DNA of 64,000 nucleotides from Shewanella indica (GTDB lineage Bacteria > Pseudomonadota > Gammaproteobacteria > Enterobacterales > Shewanellaceae). This document shows, piece by piece, positions 17,648-26,023 of this stretch. Each line of letters starts with the position of its first letter. Within the stretch, counting starts at the first letter, position 1. The notes beneath the pieces are model-generated. The model searched no databases. It saw only the letters and a list, made by a program, of their open reading frames with translations, and had not been told where the DNA came from. A program made the position numbers and the translations under genes. Location of the stretch: positions 142,702-206,701 of the forward strand of contig NZ_NIJK01000054.1 in assembly GCF_002836975.1 (NCBI RefSeq), read 5' to 3'.

Positions 17648-18973
17648 ATGAAACGAATTGCCAAGAGTCTTATCTGTTTGCTGGCCGTGCTGGTGCTGCC
17701 GGCCAAGGCGGCACTGGATATAGTGATCACCGAAGGGGTGGACGCCGCGCGTCCCATTGCCGTGGTGCCATTTGTTTGGCAGGGCGCCGGGCCGGCCCCA
17801 GAGTCGATTTCGGATGTAGTGATGTCCGATTTGACCCGCAGCGGTACTTTCAAGCCATTGGATGAATTGTCACTGGGTCAGCGTGCCATCAGCAAGATGG
17901 ACGAGTTCAATGCCGCCGCCTGGAAAAATGTTTCTGCCGAAGCCGTGGTGATGGGCTATGTGAAACCCTATGGCGCCGGTAAGTATCTGGTGAGCTTTGA
18001 CCTGGTGGACTTGGTCAAGGCGCAGATGCAGTCCGGTGGCCCTCAGTCCCGCAGCGAACTCTTGCTGGATAGCCGCGAAACCGTTATCAGCGAAGCGCAA
18101 TTTCGCCAGTATGCTCACAGGATCAGTGACATAGTTTATGAGAAACTGACCGGGATCCGCGGTGCCTTCCTGACTCGTATCGCCTATGTGGTGGTCAATC
18201 ACCAGGAGAAAAACCCTTACCGCCTGATGATTGCCGACTACGATGGCTACAACGAACAGATGCTGCTGCGCTCGCCTGAGCCTTTGATGTCTCCGGCCTG
18301 GTCTCCGGACGGGCGTAAGCTGGCCTATGTCAGTTTCGAAAACAAAAAGGCCGAAGTGTTTGTCCAGGATATCTACAGTCAGAGCCGCACCAAGGTTACC
18401 AGTTTTCCCGGTATCAACGGCTCGCCAAGCTTTTCGCCCGATGGGACTAAGCTGGCGCTGACTCTGTCCCGCGACGGTCAACCTGAGGTCTATGTAGTAG
18501 AGATTGCCACAGGCGCGCTCAAGCGGATCACCAACCACTATGCCATTGATACTGAAGCCACTTGGTTCCCCGATGGCAAGTCGCTGCTGTTCACCTCCGA
18601 GCGGGGTGGCAGGCCCCAGCTATATCAGGTAGAGTTGGCCTCAGGCAAGGTGACCCGCCTGACATTTGAAGGCGAGTGGAACCTGGGGGGGACTGTGACC
18701 CCTGATGGCCGCAGTATGATTTTCGTCAACAGAACCAACGGCAAATACAATATTGCCCGTATGGATCTGCAGACGCGTTTTATGCAGGTGTTGACCTCAA
18801 CCCGGCTCGATGAATCACCCAGCGTTGCCCCTAACGGCACCATGGTGATTTATGGCACCACCTATAACGGCAAGCAGGTGCTGGCAGCGGTATCTGTCGA
18901 TGGCCGTTTCAAGGCGCGGTTGCCAGTGGGGCAGGGTGAGGTGAAATCACCCGCTTGGTCACCGTTTCTATAA
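17648..18973 (+). CDS. tolB: Tol-Pal system beta-propeller protein TolB
   Basis: Periplasmic protein that binds Pal and is released by TolA. A signal peptide (ICLLAVLVLPAKAAL) precedes the N-terminal domain IVITEGVDAARPIAVVPF. A six-bladed propeller follows, with repeated SPDG(R/T)KLA motifs: SPAWSPDGRKLAYVSF, SPSFSPDGTKLALTLS, TWFPDGKSLLFTSE. 441 aa, close to E. coli (430). GGGAGCC lies upstream of the ATG. Confidence 0.96.
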   Translation: MKRIAKSLICLLAVLVLPAKAALDIVITEGVDAARPIAVVPFVWQGAGPAPESISDVVMSDLTRSGTFKPLDELSLGQRAISKMDEFNAAAWKNVSAEAVVMGYVKPYGAGKYLVSFDLVDLVKAQMQSGGPQSRSELLLDSRETVISEAQFRQYAHRISDIVYEKLTGIRGAFLTRIAYVVVNHQEKNPYRLMIADYDGYNEQMLLRSPEPLMSPAWSPDGRKLAYVSFENKKAEVFVQDIYSQSRTKVTSFPGINGSPSFSPDGTKLALTLSRDGQPEVYVVEIATGALKRITNHYAIDTEATWFPDGKSLLFTSERGGRPQLYQVELASGKVTRLTFEGEWNLGGTVTPDGRSMIFVNRTNGKYNIARMDLQTRFMQVLTSTRLDESPSVAPNGTMVIYGTTYNGKQVLAAVSVDGRFKARLPVGQGEVKSPAWSPFL

Positions 18974-18997
18974 CTTATATTTCAGAAGGATAACATG

Positions 18998-19537
18998 ATG
19001 GATCTCAACAAGTTGTTTAAGGCAATCGTAATCGCTGCGCCATTACTGGCTCTGGGTGCCTGTAGCTCAACTTCAGAATCAGAAACGGACGCCAGCGGTT
19101 CGACAACTTCCGGTAGCGAGTACGGCAACGGTGCCGGCGGCGTGGAAATCGGTGGCGCCAATCCGGTGCTGAGCCCGGAAGAGCAGCAGCGCCTCAAGTT
19201 CCAGGAACTGCGTAAAGAACACATCATCTACTTTGATTTTGACCGCAGTGAAGTGCAGACAGAATTTGCTGAAATTCTGGAAGCCCACGGTACTTATCTG
19301 GTTGAACATCCTAACGTACGCGTGTTGATCGAAGGCCACGCCGACGAGCGTGGAACGCCTGAGTACAACATAGCTCTGGGTGAGCGCCGCGCCAAGGCTG
19401 TAGCCAAGTACCTGCAGGGTATGGGGGTACTGCCAAGCCAGATGAGCATTGTCAGCTATGGTGAAGAGAAGCCTCTGGATATGAGCCACACAGACGAAGG
19501 TTTTGCCAAGAACCGTCGCGCTGTGCTGGTGTATTGA
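18998..19537 (+). CDS. pal: Peptidoglycan-associated lipoprotein Pal
   Basis: Outer-membrane lipoprotein binding peptidoglycan. The lipoprotein signal DLNKLFKAIVIAAPLLALGAC (lipobox LGAC) is followed by a Ser/Gly-rich linker, then an OmpA-like domain: IYFDFDRSEV, VLIEGHADERGTPEYNIALGERRA (first part binds diaminopimelate) and ISYGEEKPLD-type end. Two adjacent ATGs lie at 18995 and 18998. The second gives better spacing from AAGGA and matches the usual M-x-LNK start. Confidence 0.95.
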   Translation: MDLNKLFKAIVIAAPLLALGACSSTSESETDASGSTTSGSEYGNGAGGVEIGGANPVLSPEEQQRLKFQELRKEHIIYFDFDRSEVQTEFAEILEAHGTYLVEHPNVRVLIEGHADERGTPEYNIALGERRAKAVAKYLQGMGVLPSQMSIVSYGEEKPLDMSHTDEGFAKNRRAVLVY

Positions 19538-19563
19538 TCCCGGCATTAGAGGGACATTGAAGA

Positions 19564-20292
19564 ATGAAGAAAGCCGTTATCATCACGGCCATGCTTCTGG
19601 GAACTGGGGTCGCTTATGCGGCCCCAGCGCCCGTTGAAGACATTGGCGGCGGTTCCAGTGAGGATCGCATCGCCCGCCTTGAGCGGATCATCAAGGCCCG
19701 TCAGCAAGCCGAGTTTGAGACCATGCGCAGAATGGATACTCTGCAGCAGGAGGTGCTGGAACTCAGAGGCCTGACCGAACAACAGAACTATCAGATAAAC
19801 CAGATGTTGCAGCGCCAGCGCCAGCTCTATGACGAAATCGCCAACCTGCAAAGCAAGCCTGCAGCGCCCGTCGTCAGCCAAACCCCATCCAATGTGGTGG
19901 CCAGTTCGTCTTTGTCCGAGACCGACAGCTATCAAAGGGCGGTCGATCTGGTACTGAAAGAGCGTCAGTACGACGCTGCAATTCCGGCATTTCGTGACTT
20001 TATCAAGCAGTACCCCAATTCGGGCTTCGCCGATAACGCCAACTATTGGCTCGGGCAACTGCTCTATAATAAGAATGAATTTGCCGAAGCCAAAACCGCT
20101 TTTGCCAATGTGGTCGATAACTTCAAAGAATCGGGTAAGCGGGCCGACAGTCTGGTTAAACTTGGGCTGATTGCCGAAAAAACCGGCGATAAAACGGCGG
20201 CAAAGAACTACTATCAGCAAGTGGTGAAACAGTACGCAAACAGCGCTGCAGCAAGGATTGCACAGCAGCAATTGGCGGCAATTAAACCATGA
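19564..20292 (+). CDS. cpoB: Cell division coordinator CpoB (YbgF)
   Basis: Periplasmic TPR protein that couples PBP1b activity and Tol constriction. A signal peptide (AVIITAMLLGTGVAYAAP) is followed by a coiled-coil region around residues 35-95 (RIARLERIIKARQQAEF, LQQEVLELRGLTEQQ). TPR repeats start at YQRAVDLVLKERQYDAAIPAF and continue PNSGFADNANYWLGQLLY and GKRADSLVKLGLIAEKTGD. 242 aa. Last gene of the Tol-Pal operon. Confidence 0.94.
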   Translation: MKKAVIITAMLLGTGVAYAAPAPVEDIGGGSSEDRIARLERIIKARQQAEFETMRRMDTLQQEVLELRGLTEQQNYQINQMLQRQRQLYDEIANLQSKPAAPVVSQTPSNVVASSSLSETDSYQRAVDLVLKERQYDAAIPAFRDFIKQYPNSGFADNANYWLGQLLYNKNEFAEAKTAFANVVDNFKESGKRADSLVKLGLIAEKTGDKTAAKNYYQQVVKQYANSAAARIAQQQLAAIKP

Positions 20293-20357
20293 TTTAACTA
20301 AAAAACATCCGCCCAGTTTGTTTTTCATGCAAACAACAAAAAATCGGGAATTTACAC

Positions 20358-20385
20358 TTGCATGAGAATCACAAAGCGGTATTAT
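20358..20385 (+). promoter_or_regulatory. Promoter of the tRNA-Lys array
   Basis: -35 TTGCAT (20358-20363), 16-base spacer, -10 TATTAT (20380-20385), followed by the GC-rich discriminator AGGCGCCC. That discriminator is typical of stringently controlled stable-RNA promoters. It is the only clear promoter before the array. Confidence 0.6.
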
Positions 20386-20429
20386 AGGCGCCCTCAGCAC
20401 GGCATGGCCTGCTGAGGCGAAACTTGAAT

Positions 20430-20505
20430 GGGTCGTTAGCTCAGTCGGTAGAGCAGTTGGCTTTTAACCAATTGGTCGAAGGTTCGAATCCTTCACGACC
20501 CACCA
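20430..20505 (+). tRNA. tRNA-Lys(UUU), copy 1
   Basis: Full cloverleaf: acceptor GGGTCGT pairs with ACGACCC, anticodon TTT at 20463-20465, T-arm GGTTCGAATCC, CCA encoded. Identical to the other thirteen copies. Confidence 0.97.
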
Positions 20506-20531
20506 ACTTCATGTTTCGTAAACCTTTTAGT

Positions 20532-20607
20532 GGGTCGTTAGCTCAGTCGGTAGAGCAGTTGGCTTTTAACCAATTGGTCGAAGGTTCGAATCCTTCACGA
20601 CCCACCA
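20532..20607 (+). tRNA. tRNA-Lys(UUU), copy 2
   Basis: Identical 76-base tRNA with encoded CCA. Followed by the 35-base 'b' spacer. Confidence 0.97.
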
Positions 20608-20642
20608 CTGATTTATTGCGGTCTGCCTCGGCAGTCAATGTC

Positions 20643-20718
20643 GGGTCGTTAGCTCAGTCGGTAGAGCAGTTGGCTTTTAACCAATTGGTCGAAGGTTCGA
20701 ATCCTTCACGACCCACCA
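20643..20718 (+). tRNA. tRNA-Lys(UUU), copy 3
   Basis: Identical 76-base tRNA with encoded CCA. Followed by a second exact 'b' spacer. Confidence 0.97.
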
Positions 20719-20753
20719 CTGATTTATTGCGGTCTGCCTCGGCAGTCAATGTC

Positions 20754-20829
20754 GGGTCGTTAGCTCAGTCGGTAGAGCAGTTGGCTTTTAACCAATTGGT
20801 CGAAGGTTCGAATCCTTCACGACCCACCA
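20754..20829 (+). tRNA. tRNA-Lys(UUU), copy 4
   Basis: Identical 76-base tRNA with encoded CCA. Followed by the 37-base 'c' spacer. Confidence 0.97.
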
Positions 20830-20866
20830 TCGCAATCCAAATCAAACAATCTGGCAGTATATCCGT

Positions 20867-20942
20867 GGGTCGTTAGCTCAGTCGGTAGAGCAGTTGGCTT
20901 TTAACCAATTGGTCGAAGGTTCGAATCCTTCACGACCCACCA
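20867..20942 (+). tRNA. tRNA-Lys(UUU), copy 5
   Basis: Identical 76-base tRNA with encoded CCA. Followed by the 28-base 'd' spacer. Confidence 0.97.
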
Positions 20943-20970
20943 TTTGCCTGAGAATAGGTGACACCCAGAT

Positions 20971-21046
20971 GGGTCGTTAGCTCAGTCGGTAGAGCAGTTG
21001 GCTTTTAACCAATTGGTCGAAGGTTCGAATCCTTCACGACCCACCA
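20971..21046 (+). tRNA. tRNA-Lys(UUU), copy 6
   Basis: Identical 76-base tRNA with encoded CCA. Followed by the 35-base 'e' spacer. Confidence 0.97.
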
Positions 21047-21081
21047 TTTCTCAGCGTGCTGCAAAAGGTAGATCTTCCTGC

Positions 21082-21157
21082 GGGTCGTTAGCTCAGTCGG
21101 TAGAGCAGTTGGCTTTTAACCAATTGGTCGAAGGTTCGAATCCTTCACGACCCACCA
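21082..21157 (+). tRNA. tRNA-Lys(UUU), copy 7
   Basis: Identical 76-base tRNA with encoded CCA. Followed by a 28-base spacer found only here. Confidence 0.97.
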
Positions 21158-21185
21158 TCAGGAAAGATAGACCACAACATTCAGT

Positions 21186-21261
21186 GGGTCGTTAGCTCAG
21201 TCGGTAGAGCAGTTGGCTTTTAACCAATTGGTCGAAGGTTCGAATCCTTCACGACCCACCA
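21186..21261 (+). tRNA. tRNA-Lys(UUU), copy 8
   Basis: Identical 76-base tRNA with encoded CCA. Followed by a 'b' spacer with one change (CTGAATTATT for CTGATTTATT). Confidence 0.97.
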
Positions 21262-21296
21262 CTGAATTATTGCGGTCTGCCTCGGCAGTCAATGTC

Positions 21297-21372
21297 GGGT
21301 CGTTAGCTCAGTCGGTAGAGCAGTTGGCTTTTAACCAATTGGTCGAAGGTTCGAATCCTTCACGACCCACCA
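21297..21372 (+). tRNA. tRNA-Lys(UUU), copy 9
   Basis: Identical 76-base tRNA with encoded CCA. Followed by an exact 'c' spacer. Confidence 0.97.
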
Positions 21373-21409
21373 TCGCAATCCAAATCAAACAATCTGGCAG
21401 TATATCCGT

Positions 21410-21485
21410 GGGTCGTTAGCTCAGTCGGTAGAGCAGTTGGCTTTTAACCAATTGGTCGAAGGTTCGAATCCTTCACGACCCACCA
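21410..21485 (+). tRNA. tRNA-Lys(UUU), copy 10
   Basis: Identical 76-base tRNA with encoded CCA. Followed by an exact 'd' spacer. Confidence 0.97.
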
Positions 21486-21513
21486 TTTGCCTGAGAATAG
21501 GTGACACCCAGAT

Positions 21514-21589
21514 GGGTCGTTAGCTCAGTCGGTAGAGCAGTTGGCTTTTAACCAATTGGTCGAAGGTTCGAATCCTTCACGACCCACCA
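21514..21589 (+). tRNA. tRNA-Lys(UUU), copy 11
   Basis: Identical 76-base tRNA with encoded CCA. Followed by a 'd' spacer with one change (TTTGTCTG for TTTGCCTG). Confidence 0.97.
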
Positions 21590-21617
21590 TTTGTCTGAGA
21601 ATAGGTGACACCCAGAT

Positions 21618-21693
21618 GGGTCGTTAGCTCAGTCGGTAGAGCAGTTGGCTTTTAACCAATTGGTCGAAGGTTCGAATCCTTCACGACCCACCA
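21618..21693 (+). tRNA. tRNA-Lys(UUU), copy 12
   Basis: Identical 76-base tRNA with encoded CCA. Followed by an exact 'e' spacer. Confidence 0.97.
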
Positions 21694-21728
21694 TTTCTCA
21701 GCGTGCTGCAAAAGGTAGATCTTCCTGC

Positions 21729-21804
21729 GGGTCGTTAGCTCAGTCGGTAGAGCAGTTGGCTTTTAACCAATTGGTCGAAGGTTCGAATCCTTCACGACCC
21801 ACCA
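21729..21804 (+). tRNA. tRNA-Lys(UUU), copy 13
   Basis: Identical 76-base tRNA with encoded CCA. Followed by a unique 19-base spacer. Confidence 0.97.
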
Positions 21805-21823
21805 TTGAATGCTCAATCTGTAT

Positions 21824-21899
21824 GGGTCGTTAGCTCAGTCGGTAGAGCAGTTGGCTTTTAACCAATTGGTCGAAGGTTCGAATCCTTCACGACCCACCA
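21824..21899 (+). tRNA. tRNA-Lys(UUU), copy 14
   Basis: Last identical copy with encoded CCA. No obvious intrinsic terminator follows before the porin gene. Confidence 0.97.
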
Positions 21900-22124
21900 T
21901 CCAGAACTCCGCTTGAAAACGCCAAGCTCGCCAATATCCAGCTTCAGTCGATTCGCAATATCCAAGCTAATTTAGCCAATACTTTTCTACTTTTGTCTCA
22001 TAGACCTATTGCCAATGTTTCAATTCTGTTAAACATCGGATAGTGCTTCTTGCTTTCTCAATCTGTCTTGGCAGTTGTGTTTTTTGCCGGATGGGTTGGC
22101 ATAACAACAAGGAGACAATCCAAG

Positions 22125-23294
22125 ATGAAACAAGCAAGACTCACCGGAGTATGCGCTGCAACCCTTCTGGCTCTGGGTGGTTTGGGGACGGCTCAGGCAT
22201 CGGTATTGGAAAAGACTGACGTGCAGTTTGGCGGCTATCTCAAGGCCGATATCATGTTCAGCGATTACAGTAATGGCGCGCCCGACTCCAACAACGTCTC
22301 ACGCCAGTTCTATGTGCCCGGCGCCATCTATGGGGTAGATGGCAACGGCAATCAGGTGACCGACTTCCAGGCGCGGGAAACCCGTTTTAACTTCAAGACG
22401 GTAACAGATCTCGACGGCCACACTCTCACCGGCTTTATTGAGCTGGACTTCATGACTCATACCGATGGTGATGAGCGGGTATCCAACAGCTATTCACCGC
22501 GCATTCGTCACGCCTTTATCAGCTATGACAACTGGACCATAGGCCAGACCTGGACCACCTTTATGAACCCGGGGGCACTGCCAGAAAACCTTGATTTTGT
22601 GGGTGCCACCGAAGGGACTCCCTTTGCCCGTCAGGCGCAGCTGAGATACAGCAATGGTGGCTTTCAAATCGCCATTGAAAACCCGGAAACTACCATTACT
22701 CCCTATGGCGGTGGCAGCCGGATCACCAGTGGCAATGGGGTGATGCCGGATCTTATCGCCCGTTATAACTTCAAGACCTCTGGCGGCGCCAGTTTCTCTG
22801 TGATGGGGATGCTGAGGCAGCTCGAGCTTGAGACCCGTATCGCCAATCAGGATATAGACAGCACTGAGCTCGGCTATGGCGCCAGCGTGGCCGGGATCAT
22901 TCCTGTGGGCCGTGATGATATCCGTTTCACCGCCACCTATGGCGAAGGCCTGGGCCGCTATGTGGCGCTGAACTTTGCCAATGGCGCGGTACTGGACAAC
23001 AACAACGACCTGCAGGCAATAGAATCCTACTCAGGCTTTGTGTCTTATCGTCATTGGTGGAACGAGCAGTGGCGATCAAGCTTTACCTTGTCTGCTTTCA
23101 GCGCCGATAACGATGTGTCTCTGACCGGAGGCAGCGCCAATAAGGAATCCTATTCAGGTTATATCAATCTGCTTTACTCGCCGGTGAAGGCACTGACCTT
23201 TGGGGTAGAGTATATGTATGCCAAGAACGAACGGGAAAATGGCACAGATGGTGAGCTTAACCGGGTCACCTTCTCGGCCAAATACGTGCTCTAA
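22125..23294 (+). CDS. DcaP-like outer-membrane porin
   Basis: A signal peptide (AATLLALGGLGTAQASVL) is followed by a beta-barrel beginning VQFGGYLKADIMFSDYS, with the DcaP-type features QARETRFNFKT, GFIELDFMTHTDGDE, SYSPRIRHAFISYDNWTIGQTWTTF and a terminal aromatic-type strand (VTFSAKYVL). Likely a general or organic-acid-specific trimeric porin. The substrate cannot be read from sequence; acs and an acetate-type sensor lie next door, so carboxylates are a reasonable guess. The frame extends to 22050, but ATG 22125 follows AAGGAGACAATCCAAG and starts the signal peptide. Confidence 0.8.
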   Translation: MKQARLTGVCAATLLALGGLGTAQASVLEKTDVQFGGYLKADIMFSDYSNGAPDSNNVSRQFYVPGAIYGVDGNGNQVTDFQARETRFNFKTVTDLDGHTLTGFIELDFMTHTDGDERVSNSYSPRIRHAFISYDNWTIGQTWTTFMNPGALPENLDFVGATEGTPFARQAQLRYSNGGFQIAIENPETTITPYGGGSRITSGNGVMPDLIARYNFKTSGGASFSVMGMLRQLELETRIANQDIDSTELGYGASVAGIIPVGRDDIRFTATYGEGLGRYVALNFANGAVLDNNNDLQAIESYSGFVSYRHWWNEQWRSSFTLSAFSADNDVSLTGGSANKESYSGYINLLYSPVKALTFGVEYMYAKNERENGTDGELNRVTFSAKYVL

Positions 23295-23355
23295 CCCTTG
23301 TTGCGACCGGGAGCTGTGACTCCCTACTTGTGACTCCCTATTTATACTCTTAGCC

Positions 23356-23383
23356 AAGCCACCTCAGGGTGGCTTGCTTTTTT
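23356..23383 (+). terminator. Terminator after the porin gene
   Basis: AAGCCACC-TCAG-GGTGGCTT stem-loop (23356-23375) followed by GCTTTTTTT. Confidence 0.88.
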
Positions 23384-23698
23384 ACTCTGGCCCTAAATAT
23401 CAGGCAATTGTGAAATCTGCCTCAAAGGTTTAGGGGCTGTAATGAATGACATGGTTCCCCTTCATTGCAAATTCCGGTCATAGAGGTTCATCAACGCCAG
23501 AAGCAGGCAATGGCCCATTATGTTGGTTATCGTTGCGCTGAGCTTGCCAAACACTAATTCGCTATTCATGCCATTGATAACATTTGAGAAGTCATTCTTC
23601 ACATGTTAATGCTTCGGGGTCAACTGGAGAGGTACCTGAAATGTATGAGCGGCTTACGTCGGTAACCCGTTTAAGCCGATTCTGGGGCAAGCTGAAAG

Positions 23699-23724
23699 TA
23701 AAAAAATGCCCCTCCAGGAGGGGC
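23699..23724 (-). terminator. Terminator after acs
   Basis: Minus strand GCCCCTCC/GGAGGGGC hairpin (23709-23724 region) followed by seven T. Placed 20 bases after the acs stop. Confidence 0.85.
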
Positions 23725-23743
23725 AATAGGAGGAAGTAAGCTT

Positions 23744-25696
23744 TTACTCTGTACGGTTGAGTCGCGACTCAATCAGAGTATCAATCACGGCTGGGTCGGC
23801 CAGAGTTGATGCATCTCCAAGGTTGGTTATCTCGTTGGCGGCAATCTTGCGCAGGAAGCGGCGCATGATCTTGCCGGAGCGGGTCTTGGGCAGGCCGCCG
23901 GCAAACTGGATAAGATCCGGGGTCGCCAGGGCGCCAATCTCTTTGCGCACCCATTGTCTCAGCTGTTGTCTCAGCTCTTCGGTGGCTTCTATGCCCTTGG
24001 TCAGTGTGACATAGGCGTAGATCCCCTGGCCCTTGATGTCATGGGGGTAACCCACAACCGCAGCCTCGGCCACCAGATCGTGCGCCACCAGTGCGCTTTC
24101 AATCTCGGCGGTACCCAGACGATGACCGGAGACGTTAATCACGTCATCGACCCGGCCGGTGATCCAGTAGTAGCCGTCTTCATCACGGCGGGCACCGTCA
24201 CCGGTGAAATACATGCCGCGGAAGGTTTTGAAGTAGGTCAGGGCAAAGCGTTCATGATCACCGTAAACCGTGCGCATCTGTCCCGGCCAGGAATCCAGCA
24301 TCACCAGGTTGCCCTCGGTAGCGCCTTCCAGAATATTGCCCATGTTGTCTACCAGTGCTGGCTGTACCCCGAAGAAGGGACGGGTGGCCGAGCCTGGCTT
24401 GGTATCCGTGGCACCGGGCAGCGGACTGATAAGAATGCCGCCGGTTTCGGTTTGCCACCAGGTATCGACAATCGGGCAATGCTCATGACCTATGACCTCG
24501 TGATACCAGCGCCAGGCCTCAGGGTTGATGGGTTCGCCCACAGAGCCCATGATCCGCAGCGAGCTGCCGTCAAACTGGTCAAATTGCTCCTTACCTTCGG
24601 CCATCAGGGCGCGGATAAGCGTGGGGGCCGTGTAGAGTATGTTAACCTGATGGCGGTCAATCATCTCGCCCAGGCGGGCAGGGCTTGGGTAGTTGGGCAC
24701 ACCTTCGTGAATAAGCACTGTGGCGCCATTGGCCAGCGGGCCGTAAATCATATAGCTGTGGCCGGTGATCCAGCCCACATCTGCTGTGCACCAGTAGACT
24801 TCGCCCTGCTTGTAGTCGAACACATATTCGTGGGTCATGGAGGCGTACACCATGTAGCCGCCCGTGGTGTGCAGTACACCCTTGGGGTTACCGGTAGAGC
24901 CTGAGGTGTAGAGCAGGAACAAGGGATCCTCGGCGCCCATCTCTTCCACTTCGCAATGCTCGGAAGCGGTTTCGGTCAGCGATTCCCACCAGACATCACG
25001 ACCATCGACCCAGTTGATATCATTGCCGGTGCGTTTGAGCACTATCACCTTCTCAACCGTGGTGACATCCGGATGGGCCAGCGCCTCATCGATATTGCGC
25101 TTGAGTGGGATGGCCCGGCCACCACGCAGACCTTCGTCTGCGGTCAAAATTACCTTGGAGCGGCCATCTATGATACGTGAAGCGATGGAATCCGGGGAAA
25201 AACCACCAAATACCACGGAATGCACGGCGCCGATGCGGGCACAGGCCAGCATGGCGATGGCGGCTTCCGGCACCATGGGCATATACATGGTGACCACGTC
25301 ACCGCGGCGCACGCCCTGGCTCTTGAGGGCGTTGGCAAATTTGCACACTTCTGTGTGCAGCTGGCTGTAGCTCAGGGTGCGTTGATCTTTGGCATCATCG
25401 CCTTCCCAGATGATGGCGGTTTGGTCGCCAAGTTTTTCCAGATGGCGGTCGAGGCAGTTGGCCGAGGCGTTCAGTGTGCCGTCGTAGAACCAGTTGATGG
25501 ACAGGTTGTGATCGTCAAATGAGGTTTTCTTGACCTTGGTATAGGGCTTGATCCAGTCGATACGTTTTCCATGTTCACGCCAGAAACCTTCGGGGTTAAC
25601 CACGGACTCCTGGTACATTTTCTTATATTTTTCATCATTTACCAGTGCATTGGCCGCAATTGCTGCGGGCACTTTATAAAGAGACTGAGTGCTCAT
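23744..25696 (-). CDS. acs: Acetyl-CoA synthetase
   Basis: AMP-forming enzyme converting acetate, ATP and CoA to acetyl-CoA. Signatures in order: EGFWREHGKRIDW, FYDGTLNASANCLDRHL, LFLLYTSGSTGNPKGVLHTT (P-loop), VDTWWQTETGGILISP, YYWITGRVDDVINVSGHRLG (hinge) and LPKTRSGKIMRRFLRK with the acetylatable Lys. About 650 aa, as expected. The frame extends eight codons upstream, but ATG 25696 is preceded by AAGGGAAG and matches the usual MS(T/S)QSLYKV start. Divergent from the crbS-like sensor. Confidence 0.97.
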   Translation of the reverse strand: MSTQSLYKVPAAIAANALVNDEKYKKMYQESVVNPEGFWREHGKRIDWIKPYTKVKKTSFDDHNLSINWFYDGTLNASANCLDRHLEKLGDQTAIIWEGDDAKDQRTLSYSQLHTEVCKFANALKSQGVRRGDVVTMYMPMVPEAAIAMLACARIGAVHSVVFGGFSPDSIASRIIDGRSKVILTADEGLRGGRAIPLKRNIDEALAHPDVTTVEKVIVLKRTGNDINWVDGRDVWWESLTETASEHCEVEEMGAEDPLFLLYTSGSTGNPKGVLHTTGGYMVYASMTHEYVFDYKQGEVYWCTADVGWITGHSYMIYGPLANGATVLIHEGVPNYPSPARLGEMIDRHQVNILYTAPTLIRALMAEGKEQFDQFDGSSLRIMGSVGEPINPEAWRWYHEVIGHEHCPIVDTWWQTETGGILISPLPGATDTKPGSATRPFFGVQPALVDNMGNILEGATEGNLVMLDSWPGQMRTVYGDHERFALTYFKTFRGMYFTGDGARRDEDGYYWITGRVDDVINVSGHRLGTAEIESALVAHDLVAEAAVVGYPHDIKGQGIYAYVTLTKGIEATEELRQQLRQWVRKEIGALATPDLIQFAGGLPKTRSGKIMRRFLRKIAANEITNLGDASTLADPAVIDTLIESRLNRTE

Positions 25697-26023
25697 TTGG
25701 CTTCCCTTTGTTTTTGTCATGCGTGAGCCAAAGTATGGGATGCTTGCCGGTGCCGTCTCTATTAGACATTGGTCTAGTTCTGAAAAAATGTTATTTATTA
25801 ACCGGTTATTGCGTTTAAAACGAACAGCTTGAAGTACTTGAGCCGGCGTGGTTTTTTAAGGTTTTAGCGGGTTTAGATTGGCATCCAATAAAGGTTTTTT
25901 GCCCCCAATGGGCGCCCAATAAGATGGAGAACGCCGCAGAGGTTCATCAAACCCCTTGGCTGGTGTAATCTAGCCGGGATAACAACAGTCGCCGAAGGAT
26001 ACGGCGACAATAAAGAGAACCCT
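25697..26023. other. Divergent promoter region acs / crbS-like
   Basis: 327 bases without a gene. It contains one inverted repeat (annotated separately) close to acs. The remainder is AT-rich near 25785-25810. No other structure is clear. Confidence 0.5.
25763..25776. promoter_or_regulatory. Inverted repeat upstream of acs, probable activator site
   Basis: TAGAC-ATTG-GTCTA is a perfect 5-base inverted repeat with a 4-base centre, 67 bases upstream of the acs start. In Vibrio and relatives acs is activated by the LuxR-type regulator CrbR, whose kinase CrbS is encoded next door here. Assignment of this site to CrbR is inference. Confidence 0.45.

Larger units (their letters stand above)
20430..21899 (+). 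repeat. Tandem array of 14 identical tRNA-Lys genes
   Basis: Fourteen 76-base copies of one tRNA separated by 19-37-base spacers. Spacers recur in order: a 35-base 'b', a 37-base 'c', a 28-base 'd' and a 35-base 'e' spacer appear as b-c-d-e after copies 3-6 and again (with one or two base changes and an extra d) after copies 8-12. This marks block duplication by unequal recombination. Confidence 0.95.
23295..23743. other. Intergenic region between convergent porin and acs
   Basis: Contains terminators for both genes at its edges. The middle (about 23400-23690) has short interrupted coding-like stretches on the plus strand but no intact gene; it may be a decayed insertion or gene remnant. Confidence 0.4.

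Noticed and set aside
20424..21833. Open frames encoding repeated AQSVEQLAFNQLVEGSNPSR
   Set aside because: These are translations of the tRNA-Lys genes, not proteins.
20430..21899. CRISPR-like appearance: regular repeats with short spacers
   Set aside because: Each 76-base repeat folds as a complete tRNA-Lys with encoded CCA; several spacers are duplicated; there are no cas genes nearby.
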